Notes: a model not told the origin generated them from the letters alone. A DNA stretch of 64,000 bases from Rhypophila decipiens (GCA_033297075.1 MU858056.1:62001-126000), one strand, 5' to 3'; numbered from the stretch's first letter, positions 1 through 12,676 are shown. A program made the numbers and translations.

Positions 1-811
1 TGGCGTTTTAGTCTAATTTAATGGGATGGGTTGGGAATGGGGACAGACAGGACAATGGGCATTGTACCACTACCTAGTATCGTCGCATAGCGGGATGCGA
101 TGGAAGTAATGATATTGAAGCCAATTTTGGCGATTTTTTTCCGGATCAACGTTTTCTTGTGTTGCCAATATCTTGGATATGGGGCCAGACGGGCAAAACC
201 TACTGCCCTGGGGAAAATAGCACTTGACCATCAGCTGCGAGAACCGTTAAACACCACGGCTCGACGAGTTATAGTATGCAAATACAGAGCCGCATCCATG
301 GGCTGGGCTGGACGGGGAGGACATGTATAATATAATATGTAGGTGACACTTTGCTTAGTACTAGATACCACTGACGAGAAATTTATCTTGTGATTTATAT
401 ACAGATGACCCCTGGACGACTTGAATAATGTGGTGCCGTGCCTAGGTGATTGTGTGGATTGACTCGGTATTAAGGATGGTCTGTGAGCCTGAATATCACT
501 CAGGACAGATAGAAGGTGATAACATTTCCTCGCACACCCTCGCTCTTTGCTTTGCTATGGCTTGGCTTGACTTGCTTGCTTTGCTTTGTGAGAGAACCAA
601 GGACACTTATTTACAATGATGATGAGAAAAGGGGAAAGAAAGACAATAAACACATCATGCACAACGAGCTATGAAGCCAAAATAAACATGTAAACAAAAT
701 AAAGGGACAAGCAAGCCCCTTCCTTCTCAACCTTGACCCAGGACATTCATTTTCCACCCAAACATGTTTCTCATAGTCAACAAGACAGTCCCCCCCCTCG
801 CAAGAAACCAC
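1..811. other. Left edge, 3' flank of the PEX11-like gene; no gene seen
   Basis: No open frame here looks like a protein. A 76-codon plus-strand frame at 100-330 has no domain, no intron signals and odd composition. Positions 600-811 lie just past the stop codon of the minus-strand PEX11-family gene and probably hold its 3' UTR. The stretch before about 600 may be the flank of a gene outside the window. Confidence 0.6.
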
Positions 812-1795
812 TTAGGAAGAAGACGGCGCAGTAGAAGCCCACAACTCGCGCATCTGAATCAAGCCCGGTATACTCCCCAACAAACCAACAACACCCTCAT
901 TAACACCGGCCAAACCCCCATCCACACTCCAGTGCACCGTCAAGGGCGCCCACGCCAGATTCCTCGCGAATTTATTCCTCCACGCTTGCTTCTCCTCCTT
1001 GGTCGTGAGGGTAGTAACACCAGCACTCGGTCCAAACCTCTCCGCAGCGAGTTTACCCAGCTCGACACCAATGTACATTGCCCAGCAGCGCACACTCCAT
1101 TTGTACGCCCAGCCTTGCGTGGCCGGGGTCCAGGACATGACGCCCTTGGACGACAGGAATGCCCCGTTCTCTAGGCCCTGGAGCGCGATGCACAGGGACA
1201 GTTGGGTTGCGCTGATGAGTAAGTCCAACTTGGACTCCTTTTTCTCTTCTGATGATTTTTCGGAGGGGCTGCTGCGAGCAAGAATCTTGGCCACCAACCC
1301 GCGTCCCCAAAAGTACATGCCCAACAGCGCCCACAGCCGCGAGATAGTCCTCGCCTCGCTCGTCAAGCTCGACAGGTTATTCAGCTTCTTAGCCAGAGAC
1401 AATGCGCCCGCGGCAGCAGCTGTCTTGGCCGTGGACGGGATCTCAGCGGTCGCAATGACGGTCGAGCCTGTCTTGGCCGAGAGGGAAGCCAGCAGGGCGA
1501 GCCATTCTCTTGCCGAGCGCTGGAGGATCGAGCGCGACAGGTGCGACAGGATGTGCGCGGCGAACTTGGAGCTGTAGCAGACTAGCAGCAGGACTGTGTC
1601 GATCCCGCTGGGGGTTGAGAGGCATTTGTTTAGTCTGGCCAGGAAGGCGTCTAGGTTCGAGGGGGTTGCCGATAGGAGGGCTCGGAGCGGGAGGGGTTGG
1701 GGTTTTGGGACCGAGGAGATGCCCGTTGAGGAGGAGGGAATGGGTTCGCCTGAGGGGAGGTCGGCTACGGGGTCGATTGAGGTTGATTCGGCCAT
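812..1795 (-). CDS. PEX11-family peroxisomal membrane protein (Pex11C-like)
   Basis: Intronless gene for 327 residues. The Pex11 family elongates and divides peroxisomes from the peroxisomal membrane. The match rests on the overall pattern: an acidic/proline-rich N-terminal 40 residues, then LLSATPSNLDAFLARLNKCL and GIDTVLLLVCYSSKF (the start of the Pex11 fold), a central helix with SEARTISRLWALLGM, a lysine-rich loop near residues 180-190 (EKSSEEKKESK), and hydrophobic or amphipathic segments to the end. The length exceeds canonical Pex11 (about 240 residues) and fits the longer Pex11C-type paralogue of filamentous fungi. The start at MAESTSIDP is the first ATG of the frame. No PTS1 tripeptide is present (it ends in PSSS), as expected for a membrane peroxin. 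The assignment to the C-type paralogue is inference. Confidence 0.85.
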   Translation of the reverse strand: MAESTSIDPVADLPSGEPIPSSSTGISSVPKPQPLPLRALLSATPSNLDAFLARLNKCLSTPSGIDTVLLLVCYSSKFAAHILSHLSRSILQRSAREWLALLASLSAKTGSTVIATAEIPSTAKTAAAAGALSLAKKLNNLSSLTSEARTISRLWALLGMYFWGRGLVAKILARSSPSEKSSEEKKESKLDLLISATQLSLCIALQGLENGAFLSSKGVMSWTPATQGWAYKWSVRCWAMYIGVELGKLAAERFGPSAGVTTLTTKEEKQAWRNKFARNLAWAPLTVHWSVDGGLAGVNEGVVGLLGSIPGLIQMRELWASTAPSSS

Positions 1796-3088
1796 TTTTG
1801 GGGGGGTGTTTTGTCCAAATGGATGTGATGGACGTTGTTGTTCAGTTTGTTGTGTAATAGTTGGGAGCTCGGGGGTTTGAGAGCAGATGGGTTGTTTGCG
1901 ACTTTGCGCCGGCTAGGATAAATCGGCCGGTTCAGAATATCCGAGTCGTATCGTATCCGTAGAGGTGTCAACCTCGGCGTGTATGATTCGTCCCGAACTT
2001 TTCTATTTCTCAGAGGAGAGTGTGCAACAGGGACCTGTGATGTTGAATTGATAGAGATACTGAGAGAATGCGATTGGGAAAGGTTTATTAGAAAAAAGTT
2101 ACAGGAACTCTCCCAAGGTCCCGGCCAATTCGTTATAATAATGCTGCTATGCCATGCCACCTGTTCGGGGCTATCACTACCGCGTTGTTGAGCGAGCGGG
2201 GTGTGCCAAGCCGAAATAATTAAGGCGCTCGAGCGTGTTAGACCAGTCCTGCAATACACCCTCAGCATACAGCTACTACAATCACGGATATAAAACTAGG
2301 GAGGCGTAGGTAATTATGCCATGAATCACCAGGAGAGTTACATATCACAGACTATACAATAGCTATTCGCAATGTTCGTACTTGTTTGTTCCTCGAGAGC
2401 CAGGAGCTACATCCTTAGATGCCGAGGTGTCAAGACTCGAGGTACACTTACAGGTGTAAGCTGACTTGTAAGCCAGGCTGGCCAGCTAGTGTAAGAGCAA
2501 CACAGACCAGAGTTACAGTTACTAGTAGTAGAACACACGATCCCCTTTAGTAGTGTCATCCCATTGCCTCCCGTAATTTCAACAGTTCATGCCAGGACCA
2601 TTAGGTGTCCGCAAGGACGGAGTTGTTGTTCCTTCTCTTCTGTTTCGGTACTCGTTTTCCAACCTCGGCTTGCCAGCGCGGGGGTGTCGGCAGCTGTCGA
2701 CGGGCTGGCAGCTTCGTCTCGGACAGCCAAACGAAAAACCCGAGATCTCAACAACAGCGAAAGAAGGCACGTTCTATAATGTTTGGTTATGATTTGCCAA
2801 TGCCAGTCTTCCGGCAAGGAAGAAGACGAGTAGAAAGAATATATTTGCACAACCAAAAATGGGTATCTGTAATTTACAACCAATTATCTTCCATGTCCCA
2901 ACAATTCCAATGCAATCATAGCTATTCCCATTAAACCCAATGCTCCTGGTCTAGGTAGCTTTCTACGCAGTAGTAAGTCTTCTATCATACTGCTCGAGGT
3001 TGACGGCCGGTAACTAGCCGCCAGTCGTCAATTCTCAAAACTTAGGTCAGTTGGTCCATCACAGAGAGGTATTCAAAGCGGAAGCCGC
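1796..3088. other. Intergenic region between PEX11-like and IRS4-like genes
   Basis: The right part is the 3' flank of the IRS4-like gene and the left part the promoter and 5' UTR of the PEX11-like gene, both on the minus strand. Open frames here (for example 1979-2191 plus, 2605-2934 plus and the 1765-2268 minus frame overlapping the PEX11 start) are short and compositionally random. I see no RNA gene or repeat. Confidence 0.5.
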
Positions 3089-5500
3089 CTAGTGGCTCCT
3101 ATCCTTCTTCTTCGAATCCCGAGCAGCAGGCGCAGGCATGACCTTCATACCAATGCCCCTGGCGCTCTCCCACACGCTCTCACTCACTCTTGCGGGAATC
3201 TTGCGCCCTCTCAGCCGCTGATCAATGAGCCACATGCCCACAACAAATTCCTGCTTGCCCAGGACCCCTTCCTTCTTCCTGTCAACCAGGTCCCAGACCT
3301 CAGCCAGTTCATCAGGCGGTAACCGGCTCCGGCTCCAGATATCCCGAACAACCACGTTCACGACGTAATCTGCCTCGGGTGTCCCATCCTGTGCACGGCT
3401 TTGGTCGATTTGCTGCTGAACGGCGGTAGCTTCGTCTACCACTTGTGCGAGAGCTGCAGACTTGTGTGACGGGGTCGGCGACGACCTTCTGAGTGTATCC
3501 GGATGCTTAAAGGTGAATCCTGGCCGGAGAAAAAGACCGCGATTGCTCGCCCACACGGCTTCATATCGACGCCTTTCGCGCGTGGTAATCTCATCACGCC
3601 ACCTCCGCCGTGAACCTTCCTGATGTTTGTGCTTCCCCTTCCCAGTGAGCTTCTTGGTCCGATGCTTGTCCTTGTGCCGGCGCGTCTCCTCATCATCCGA
3701 CTGGGACTTTGCCGGCGCCCGGAGGGTCTGGAGCATACCAGTGCGCTGAGGTGATCTGCCGCCCATGTTTTTGTGACGACTATGGCCGCCATGTGCGCTG
3801 TCTCCAGTGATTTGCTTCTGAAGTTTGTGCAAAGGGTTGTGGGACCGATGGGTTCCGTGACGACGCGGGGCAGGCAGTGGTGGAGGAACACTCTGGGAAT
3901 TCGTTACTGATGGCGAAGACAGACGAGCTGATGCAAGACTTCCTGCCATGATAGCCTCGCTCAGTGATTCGAGAGGAAGATTTGGCGTAGACATGTTTGC
4001 TGAGGATCGGGGAGGAAGGGATGGCCTTGTTTCTGGCGACCTATCCAGTGAATGCGTGCCTCCAAATTTACCCGAATCAATGTCTCTGACTGGAGACCTG
4101 GCGCGTGGGGACTGCGTGGACGAGGCTGAGACAAATGTGTCGCTTGACGAGTTTGAAACCTGCGACAATCGGCGGCTTTTTGTGTATTCTTCCCTCAATA
4201 TATCATCGTTATCAGTTTTCACCTCAGGTTTCGTCATTTTAACTTTGGTAGTTCGTCTCTGTGGAGGTAGTTGCGGTGGTCTAGATGACGTCTCAGGCGT
4301 GGTTTTTGGTTGCACCAAATCAGCCTCCCTTCCGCGACTCGGAGGAGCTACGGCAGAAGGGTCGGATGTACGGGGATGTCCGTCACCGCCCTCAGATTGA
4401 GTCCGTGGTGGGACAATAGACCTTTGCTTTCCAGTCTCCTGCGATCCCCCACGATAATCACCTTGCCCTGTAGACTTTCTGACTGTGGTGGGTACCTGCA
4501 GAAGCCCTGCCTCGCCGTCAGATCGTTTTTCAATTTTAACCGAACGGCCCCTCTCCAAACCTGCGTCCGTTCCAGTTACAAGATTTTCGGCGATCCCAGC
4601 CGGCTTTGGCTTAGGTTTTGGTTTTGGCTTATCCCTAATGTCAAGCTCCGGGGTACGGGATCTCGACGGCGTCGGAGGGTGAACCTTCGGATAGGCCGAG
4701 CCTCTCTGTTGCCGAGGAAGTGGATCACTCTTCTTAACAGGATCCATATCGTCCTTCTTGCTTTCAAACAGAGATATCAGAGAATTGGCAGGCGGAATGG
4801 ACGAGGTATCGGTAGATTGTGGGAAATAGGAAGGCGACAAGGCGGGTCGGCTGTCTGCAACAAGACTTTCTCTTCGAGATTTCCTAGAGTGCAACTGTGC
4901 GGGTGTAAGCGTTACCTGCGCAGGGCCCTGGCCAGTGTGGTTCGGGCTTGGTGTGCCGGACCTGCTGGCTGCCAATGTAGCAGCAATAAACGATGCTTGC
5001 TTCCTGTCAGTTCCAGGTCTCACACTGGGAGCAAGCATAGACGGGCTGTTTCCAGAGGAGACGAGACTCGGCCGCGGCGAGCTGTCATACGTGAGTCCCG
5101 CCGAGTCGAGGTCCCGGTTCATTCCCCTTTCCCTGTCTGAATTATAAGAACCAAGCTCTTGCACGCTGCTACCTGTGCCATGCCGACTCACGGCCCCCCG
5201 TCCTGTCGGTGATCTCGACCTCGAGAGGGACTGTGAAGCAGCCCGGGAAGCCGCTTGAACTGCCCCATGATCGTTTGGGGGTTGAACTCGTAGCCAGCCC
5301 GGACTGGGCGATATCGGATCGGCTTTTCGATCACTTGCTGGCTTCTGGCCGGATCCAGCCTGGAAGGCGAGAGTTGCGCCCTGCAACGCTGCCGACAGGG
5401 CAGCAGCATTCGCCGTTTTCGACACCGACGAGGTAGTTCTAACACGACCAGCAGTTTGGCTTGGAGTTTGATTGGGCGTCCGAGGGTCTTGAGCTTGCAT
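3089..5500 (-). CDS. IRS4: IRS4-like EH-domain protein
   Basis: Intronless, 803 residues. About 690 residues are low-complexity Ser/Pro/Arg-rich and probably disordered. The C-terminus (about 690-790) is an Eps15-homology domain with VVRDIWSRSRLPPDELAEVW, then DLVDRKKEGVLGKQEFVVGM and WLIDQRLRGRKIP. The order of disordered body then C-terminal EH domain is that of yeast Irs4/Tax4. Those proteins bind NPF-type peptides and affect phosphoinositide signalling, autophagy and rDNA silencing. A KPKPKPKPKP run lies near residue 300. The start MQAQDPRTP precedes the conserved-looking NAAALSAALQGATLAF block, so no upstream exon is needed. Function is inferred from domain order alone. Confidence 0.88.
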   Translation of the reverse strand: MQAQDPRTPNQTPSQTAGRVRTTSSVSKTANAAALSAALQGATLAFQAGSGQKPASDRKADPISPSPGWLRVQPPNDHGAVQAASRAASQSLSRSRSPTGRGAVSRHGTGSSVQELGSYNSDRERGMNRDLDSAGLTYDSSPRPSLVSSGNSPSMLAPSVRPGTDRKQASFIAATLAASRSGTPSPNHTGQGPAQVTLTPAQLHSRKSRRESLVADSRPALSPSYFPQSTDTSSIPPANSLISLFESKKDDMDPVKKSDPLPRQQRGSAYPKVHPPTPSRSRTPELDIRDKPKPKPKPKPAGIAENLVTGTDAGLERGRSVKIEKRSDGEAGLLQVPTTVRKSTGQGDYRGGSQETGKQRSIVPPRTQSEGGDGHPRTSDPSAVAPPSRGREADLVQPKTTPETSSRPPQLPPQRRTTKVKMTKPEVKTDNDDILREEYTKSRRLSQVSNSSSDTFVSASSTQSPRARSPVRDIDSGKFGGTHSLDRSPETRPSLPPRSSANMSTPNLPLESLSEAIMAGSLASARLSSPSVTNSQSVPPPLPAPRRHGTHRSHNPLHKLQKQITGDSAHGGHSRHKNMGGRSPQRTGMLQTLRAPAKSQSDDEETRRHKDKHRTKKLTGKGKHKHQEGSRRRWRDEITTRERRRYEAVWASNRGLFLRPGFTFKHPDTLRRSSPTPSHKSAALAQVVDEATAVQQQIDQSRAQDGTPEADYVVNVVVRDIWSRSRLPPDELAEVWDLVDRKKEGVLGKQEFVVGMWLIDQRLRGRKIPARVSESVWESARGIGMKVMPAPAARDSKKKDRSH

Positions 5501-6960
5501 AGGGAATTTGTCGCGGTTGCGGCTGTTTCGGCCGCTTCAAATACTGCGCGTGTTGCGCTTCGAGGCCGTTGTTCAAGTCGCTGCACTTAGCGGTTGGCCC
5601 AGTAACATGGAAGAGCATGCGACGCTGAGTTAGATGGAGCGGAATGATAAGTCTCTTGAAAGAATATGGATGTCAAACCATGGCATAGGAAAAGGGCAAG
5701 ATTCCACGGCGTGAATGATGTTAGTCGAGATAACCTTGAATGAGGGAGCCTTCAATCCCCCAGCAACAGCCTTCTGACAATTCCAAGGGTCCATGTTGAT
5801 ACGAAACAATCCAGCTCAAATCACAACAGGGAAGGTGGGGGGCTTGGCGAATGTGCTGAGCAGCTGACTTAGGTACAATACGGGTACCTCAATAACTAAT
5901 ACATTGACCTCATCTCCGTACCAACTGCAAGTTGCACAGAAACCGGGCAACGCCAGCACGCACAACATATCGTAGAATATTTCCAAACTGGGGTGATTGG
6001 GTTCCTTTCGAAGACTCTCCTCTGATAATAACCCCACGCATCCGCAAGGATCTGTCTAGTACACGTAAGCACAGCTCGATCAATCAGGTTGGGCAAAAGC
6101 TCTCGTCTGTATTGAGACCCCCAGCCCGTGACAACAGAGAATGACCTAGGAAGTCCCCATGTGACAATAGCAAGGTACGGTAGGCATTTATAATAGTTTT
6201 GTTCATTCAAAAGACATGTACTTTCAATTCATATTCCACGCCTGCACATCCGAGAGATGGCGAATTTTACCCACAATAAAGCACAGCGGAACAATCCGGT
6301 TCCCCAAGCTGGCTGGCTGGCTACATACAAAGTCCTTCCCGGCCAAGTGATGAAAAATAAATAAAGAGAAAACATTCAATGCGCCCTCGAGAAGGAAGAA
6401 CAGAAAGGAAGAAGAGAAAATAAAGACCCATTTGCGACACCCAACAAAAGACTGGTACTGGTACCAAGGTGCTCCCCTTTTCCGGAAGGAACCACCACCG
6501 CTGTAAAAGACAACAAGATGTCAGGTTGAAATAAAACACAGGTACAGAATCAAAAGACATGGAAAGTAAGGTGAAAAGGGGCTCCTTTCAGCCATAATGA
6601 AGGATATTATATAAAACAAGAATTGAATAAAGAAGAGGAATGAAAACGAAATGTGTACTTGGGAGAACCGAACCAAGACCATGTTCCCATGGAAGAACCA
6701 GAAGGAAGTGGCATGCCACCACCTTCCACAATATTAAACCCCAGCAGCCGAATGACAGTAGATAGACCGTTACGAAAGAGCATTTCATAGAGCATCAAAA
6801 CCGCCAGGCTTGTCCCATCCCGTAGGTTCATTCAATCCATGTCACAACGTATTGGCAGAAAAAGCAGCCTCAACCGAAAACTCCGCATGCTTGCTTCCGA
6901 CAGTGGCTGAACTTATATACCCTCATGATTCATGAATCTTGAAGTCGCTTGGGGAAGAGA
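5501..6960. other. Intergenic region between IRS4-like and ASE1 genes
   Basis: This is the upstream region of the IRS4-like gene (left) and the 3' flank of ASE1 (right). Two short minus-strand frames at 5816-6210 and two overlapping ones at 6588-6831 lack domains or splice context. No repeat or RNA gene recognised. Confidence 0.5.
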
Positions 6961-9382
6961 CTATAGATAGCCATCTTCGTCTGTCCACTCACTTCCCGAG
7001 ACGATTCTGTTGCCCCCGCCGTCCACCATCACAGCATGGCCAGCATGATGGGGTGGTGGTAGGACGCCTCTTGGTCGCTTGTTCTGGCTAGCATGAAGAG
7101 GTGGTCTTGCATACCCCTCGTCTTCCTGCAACACCCTCGTCGCTTGCCGTGCTGCTCGAACTTTGGCAAAATACGTATCTGAGGCGTCCATCTCGGGTTC
7201 CGAGTTGTCGTCATACGTCTCCCAGTTCTCCGATCCAGAGACCATGGTGGATGTGTTGGAAGTATTGGATATTTGTCGTGCCGGTGGCGGGGCTTGTGAG
7301 TACTTGGCCTGGGCCATCCGCTCGTTTTGGCGTGACTGCTGCGCGTAGTCTTGAGACGCAGGTCTGCTGTTTTCCCGTGCAACTTGTCTGTCGTCGTATA
7401 CGTCTTCAAGCTCGACATTCCGGATGATGGCCGAACTGCTCAGTCCGGCAGGACGGTAAGGATTCGCTGGCGTCTCCAGTTCTGGTGGAGGGAAAAGGTC
7501 CCTCATTTTAGGAGGCGGCGCTCTCAGACTGGGAGCATGTCGCAAACTGCCCGTCTCCGTCCTCGAGTCTGGCCGAGGCCGCTCAGGTGAGTTGTTGCCG
7601 TGCCTCAGATTCGACAACGGTGCACGGCCAGGAATGCGAGATGGGCTGCCTTTTGTGCTTGTCATTGTGCTTGTCACTGTGTTAGCTCTCGTTGGGACCG
7701 TCCTGGTTGCTGTGGATGGAGCGGCAGTCGGTGTTTTGGCACCATTTCTTCCCCCTGACCTCAGGTTGCCAACACTATTCGCCCTGTTTAGTGCCGCCGT
7801 ATTTGTAATCTTTTGCGCCGATGGTCCTGGGCCGGGTGTCTTGGATCTTGGTCCCGATCCCCGTTTCGCATCCTCCTCCTCAAGAACATCAAGGTAGCGC
7901 TCCCCATTGACCAAAAAGGGGCGGCCATACTCGTCTTCCCACTTCTCCAGCATCTTGCGCAGATCTGCGGCAACCTTGGGGAGCTCTTTCGCGATCCTCT
8001 TTCTCATCTTTTCCTCGCGGAGCAGTTTGCCAGGATCACGCTTTTCTCCCTTCTGTCCTTTCATCATCAAACGTGACGCATCTTGACTGGATGCAGCCAG
8101 CTCGTCTCGATCATGGACGAGAGTTTTGTGCCTATCAAGGAGGGCTAGAGTAGGTGCACGTTGCTCTTTCAGCACTTCGAGTCGAGCAATCTCACGCTCG
8201 TGTGCCTCCAGTAGGGCGTCGCTGTAGACATCAGAGAAGGCTGGTGTGAATTCCAGCATCTCGTCTTCGGACAGATACAGGGCATCCCATAGCTCCTGGA
8301 GCTTGAAGCGCGCATCCTCGACAAATAGGTGCAGGTTTTGTCGCTTGAGCTCGTTGAGCTGCGCGAGCTGGTCCTCGAACTCGTTGATTTGCCGAATCCC
8401 GCAGCCTCTGTTGCTGTTTAAGAACGCCTTACGCTCTTTCTCCTCGATGTCCAACTTCTCCCACAGCGCCTCCACTGCGGATTTTAGCTCTTTCAGCCTT
8501 CTTTCGCGGTTCTTCTTCTCGTCGGATAGCTTATCTCTCTTTGCTCGCAGGCGAGAGATATCCTCTTCGTGCAGTCCCAGCTGCTCCGGTGAGTCACGGT
8601 AATACTGGACGATTGCACCGTCCGTCTGCGCTTGCGGGGTGCCGAGTTCAGCCCATAACTGGATGATATTTTCGGCTAGTGATTTTACCGTTGACACTCT
8701 CCGGGTGTACTCCTCGTAGACCCTGGTGAACTCTTCGTCAAGCTTGTCGACGTAGGCTGGGGACAGATCAAACCCAAGGGGAATTGACTTGTCCGGACCG
8801 GTCGGTGGCAAACTTATTCTGACAAATGAAGGCTCGAGGTGGAGGGAGTATGATTCGAGGGCTTGGACCAGTTCTGGGAAACATTAATAAGGGACGGCAA
8901 GATGGTGCTAATGGTATTGGGACAAAAGCTTACTCTTGACTTGTTCAAATCGCTCTCTATGCAGTCTGCCAATCTGTGTGTGTTTTTCCTTGAGAACCTG
9001 AAGACATCTGGTGAGGGGATATGTGATTTGAAGATCGTCTTCGTCGGCGCTTCTTGATCGTTTGTCGCGCCGGGGTTTTGTGCCTTCGAGCGACGCTTCC
9101 ATTTGCCTGATTGCTGTGATGATCTTTTGCGCTTCATCAATTATGGCTTTCTTTTCCCCAGCCACAGTTCGGACTTGGTTCTGGAGGGTCTCTGACAACG
9201 CAGCGAGGAGCTAGAGGGTTGCGATGGTAAGTACAGCTGCATTATGCTATGCATTAGGCTTGGCGACATACCTGCGACTCTCGGGTCTCGCGCTCATGAT
9301 TCGACACTCCAATTTCGTCGAAAAGGCCATGGAGCTGGCCGATAATCGTGTTGACCTGCTGCGCGAGGTAGCTGGTGTCCAT
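6961..9382 (-). CDS. ASE1: Ase1/PRC1/MAP65 microtubule-bundling protein
   Basis: Three-exon gene: complement(join(6961..8873, 8934..9210, 9272..9382)), 766 residues. The introns (60 and 61 nt) have donors gtatgt and gtaagc; joins occur after ETRESQ and within FEQVK|KLVQALES, and phase is kept. Ase1/PRC1/MAP65 proteins crosslink antiparallel microtubules at the spindle midzone. The N-terminal half is predicted coiled coil, with LVQALESYSLHLEPSFVRI and LGFDLSPAYVDKLDEEF typical of fungal members. The basic spectrin-like region includes LREEKMRKRIAKELPKVAAD and LEKWEDEYGRPFLVNG (about 425-470). A Ser/Thr/Pro/Arg-rich tail follows, with KTPTA and SPERP sites that could be CDK targets. The first ATG (MDTSYLAQQV) is close to the start expected for the family. 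The C-terminal tail is disordered as in relatives. Confidence 0.93.
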
Positions 9383-12300
9383 TTTGGCGGTACACCTGGT
9401 CGAGCAGCACAGCGACGAAGATCTCGAAAAGGCGATCTTTGATTCACTTCACGAAATCCAAGTAAGTCGATGTGTCCCGGTGGAGCTTAGGCAGGTCGAA
9501 TGTCGACAATGGTGGGGTTTATCATGGAGAAGATTGGCGTGCGGTTCAGTGCGCATGCAGCGCTAAAAAGACGTGGGGACTTTGTTTACTGGAGACTGCT
9601 GACTGCTGACTGCTGACTGTTGCAATACAAATAAGTGTTGCCTTTCAAACAATTTCCACAGTATAGAATTCGGTGATGTAGGTAACGAGCGATGGTGAAA
9701 GTTGTTTGCGACAAACTGGCATGAATTGGTTCAAAGTGCGAAGCGTCAAACTAAATGGAGGCGAGGGAATGGTCGCATTCAAAAACGGCGAGCCTTTTCG
9801 AAGGTGGGTGTGTGTTCGATGTCGTGCCTTCCCGCTGGTCTTCCCGGGTCAAGGTCGCCAGGGCAACGGTGATCGGAAGCAAGGTTCTGTTGTGGGCGTT
9901 TCAACTTTCAGCCTTCAAGCCCCACTTGTTTATTTTCGTGAGCCAATCATAAAGATGGCAAACATCCCGCAGTACCAATTTGTCCTCGTCTCGCCAACAA
10001 CCCCGCAACCAACTCTTCACTTCCAAGGCACAAATCCAGGCGAGTTGCATATGACAACAAGCGCGACTAACATCTACGATGCGTACACAAGAGTTCGATA
10101 TGTAAGAGCGGAGGATCCGAAATACTCTTCATTCTTGGCTGCCTGAAGTTTCTCATGCTGTACGGAGTCCAGCAGACGAAAGGCACTTGGCAATGTTCAA
10201 GCACTCAACGGGTCTTGCGACCCGAAAACCAAGACGAGGAAGGAAGGCTTGCACATGGTCCAGTCGAACCATGTACGAGATATCGAGTAACGATCGAATC
10301 TCAATTCCGACGTAGCACTTGCGCATCCCAGGGAGAATAAGTACGGCGTACGACTGGATAGACGGGTGAAGTGATGCTGGACGACATTGCAAAGCTTGGA
10401 TCAATGTCAGACTGGGATACTCGACGACGGTGTTCCCGGGTCTTCTGACGGTCATCTGCCTTCCAATACCAATGTGTTCCAGGTACGGCTGAGAAGATTG
10501 AGACAAGTCGTTCTCCGGACAGCGCAGGTTCCGGAGATGGAGGAGTTAACAAAGGGTGGTAATATATTCGGTTAGCACAGACTCCCAACACGAGCCCCCA
10601 GCAGATTATGGGGAAGACGACTGATGTTGGGACGAACATGGTAAGCGATGTCAGGCACTTTCTCTATGCAATCGCCTACCTATTACAATGTAAGTTGTTA
10701 GGAATAACAGGGTGAAAAGTAAACAATAACTACTCTCTAACTCCTTTTGATAATGTGTCTGCTCAAAAGGAGACTGATATGTTGTACATGTAACGCGTAC
10801 TGTAAGCGCCTTGCCTTGTCATTCGAACATGGCCCCAGAATTACTGATCACAAGTTCAAACAACAAACCACTACTGCGCATGCTGTGGACAAACACTCTC
10901 GGTGGCTGACAATGGAATCCATATTCTACTGTATCATGGCCTGCTCATGGTTCTCATGTGTTTGCTGACGGGAGTTTGGAGGAGTCTGTCCTGAGCAGTA
11001 CGGATAGGTACGCCTGGTACGGTACAAGGACTTATCCCCACTATGGGTGTCTCCACCAATCACGATTTGGGCACAATCCCATCTGGGTGAAGCTCATTGC
11101 TCTTCCACTCCACAACATCACCGAGCTCACTCAACTCAGACTTTCCGCCTACCGGTACCCATAATCCAGACCTGATCTACTAGTTTAATTGCATGCATAA
11201 TCATAAAGGAACGACAGTCCTTCTCACTCCCGATCACAGTAAATAACAGGGCCGAATGGATAAGCCGAAAGGGAGGCCCCGCACGGGAGAGCTCAATGCC
11301 TGGCGGTCCGTGCAAAACGAAGACACTGACAGAATCTCGACCACGAAGCCACATGGCTCTCGACTTTTGAAAGGGTCGGGGGTCCGGCAGATATATAAGT
11401 CGGGTATTGCGTGTTTGCGATTCTTAACCTTATAGGCAGAAGTAGAAACCGGGGGATCATCCAAGCACGACGAGATGGAAGAATCTCCTTCTCGGATCTC
11501 GCCGCTCGTTTCAGATCATGTACTCTGTTTAAGCATGGTCTACTCCTACGGTAGTGGGCAATCAGTTTGTCACTACCCCAGACTTTCTGCGCACATCATG
11601 TTGCACCTGGGCTCTCGGTGTTAGCATTTGGATAAGAACTCGACTCACTACCCGAGAACAACATTCTACGCCAACAAACAGAGTGTTTGATCTCCATAAA
11701 CTCACTTCTGCCGTCCCAACTGTCTCCTTTTGTGGCGTAATGAACAACTACCGGACGGCTCACCAAGATGCAGTCTCTGGCCCCATTGTTCTCGCCGGAT
11801 GACCATGACGACTGCAGCCATCTGGCCCTTTGATTCATCCCCTTTCGTTGCAGGCGAAGTCTCAATGTTGAGGCCGTGCATGGCGATATCTCACTTGCTC
11901 TCCACTATATCGAGATCTAGGACACTCAAGTGGGTGTTCTAAAGTGATATTTCCCCTTTCACTCTATGAACAACGGCTGGTCGCGAGACGGTCCCTGCGT
12001 CTCTTATACCGAAGCTATGACCTTCCCGTCTACATTAACTACAGCAAGCCACATAGGATATCCGGCATATTGCTCGTGTCGAGACTCAAAACAATCCGTC
12101 TTGGCTTCAGTCTGTTTCAATTTCAAGCCGGGCCTGAGCAAGATCTCGGCCCTGACGTCGACTCTCCTCTGCTGGTTTCCTCTCGCAGGCTGGGCAGACC
12201 ATGACCTGCTACAAAGGCTCTTTTGATACTCGAGACAAATTTACCCGTCCCGCTTCGTTGCTATCTCTCTCCCTCAAGAGTATGGTCTGGCTAAGAGGAT

Positions 12301-12676
12301 GAGACGACAAGACATGAGACGACATGTAGATCGCTGAGGGGATCATTATTCTTCTCGAAGGACGTCACCCGTGGTGGCAAAGGTCATCGTTGGCTAACAG
12401 CCCGAGATAATGCGTACCTATCCTTCATCGTGGTCATGCTGTCATGGTTCCCGGATGTCGAGTATGATGATACTCTCCCGACACTTATATCTTGTTCCAC
12501 ATTCCCAGCCTTGGTGTTTTTCCAACCCGTCTCTCTTTTCCCTTCTGTCGGTTGCTCTCCTGACTCTGTTATTGTTGCCCAAGTTACTCTGAACTCCTGA
12601 TATGGAGTTTCTTCTCTTATTTTGATATATCGACCATCGTCTGGAATGAGATAACGCCTACTGTCGATTCTGCGTC
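9383..12676. other. 3.3-kb region without a convincing gene
   Basis: The left end holds the promoter and 5' leader of ASE1 (minus) and the right end that of the Pth11-like gene (plus). The best small frame is 9955-10146 (plus, 63 codons), which begins at an ATG in good context (aagATGG) and starts MANIPQYQFVLVSPTTPQP. It has no recognisable domain and I do not call it. Frames at 10153-10639 (minus) and 11562-12226 (plus and minus) overlap one another on several frames, which suggests noise. Confidence 0.45.
9594..9621. repeat. 7-bp microsatellite, four units
   Basis: Tandem gactgct units; the last one reads gactgtt. It lies in the leader/promoter of ASE1, about 210 bp upstream of its ATG. 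Confidence 0.9.

Noticed and set aside
4310..5140. 276-codon frame antisense to the IRS4-like gene
   Set aside because: Arg/Ser-rich shadow of the low-complexity sense frame.
9706..10146. Possible small protein starting at 9955 (MANIPQYQFVLV)
   Set aside because: Good ATG context but only 63 residues, no domain, no conserved look, and overlapping random frames.
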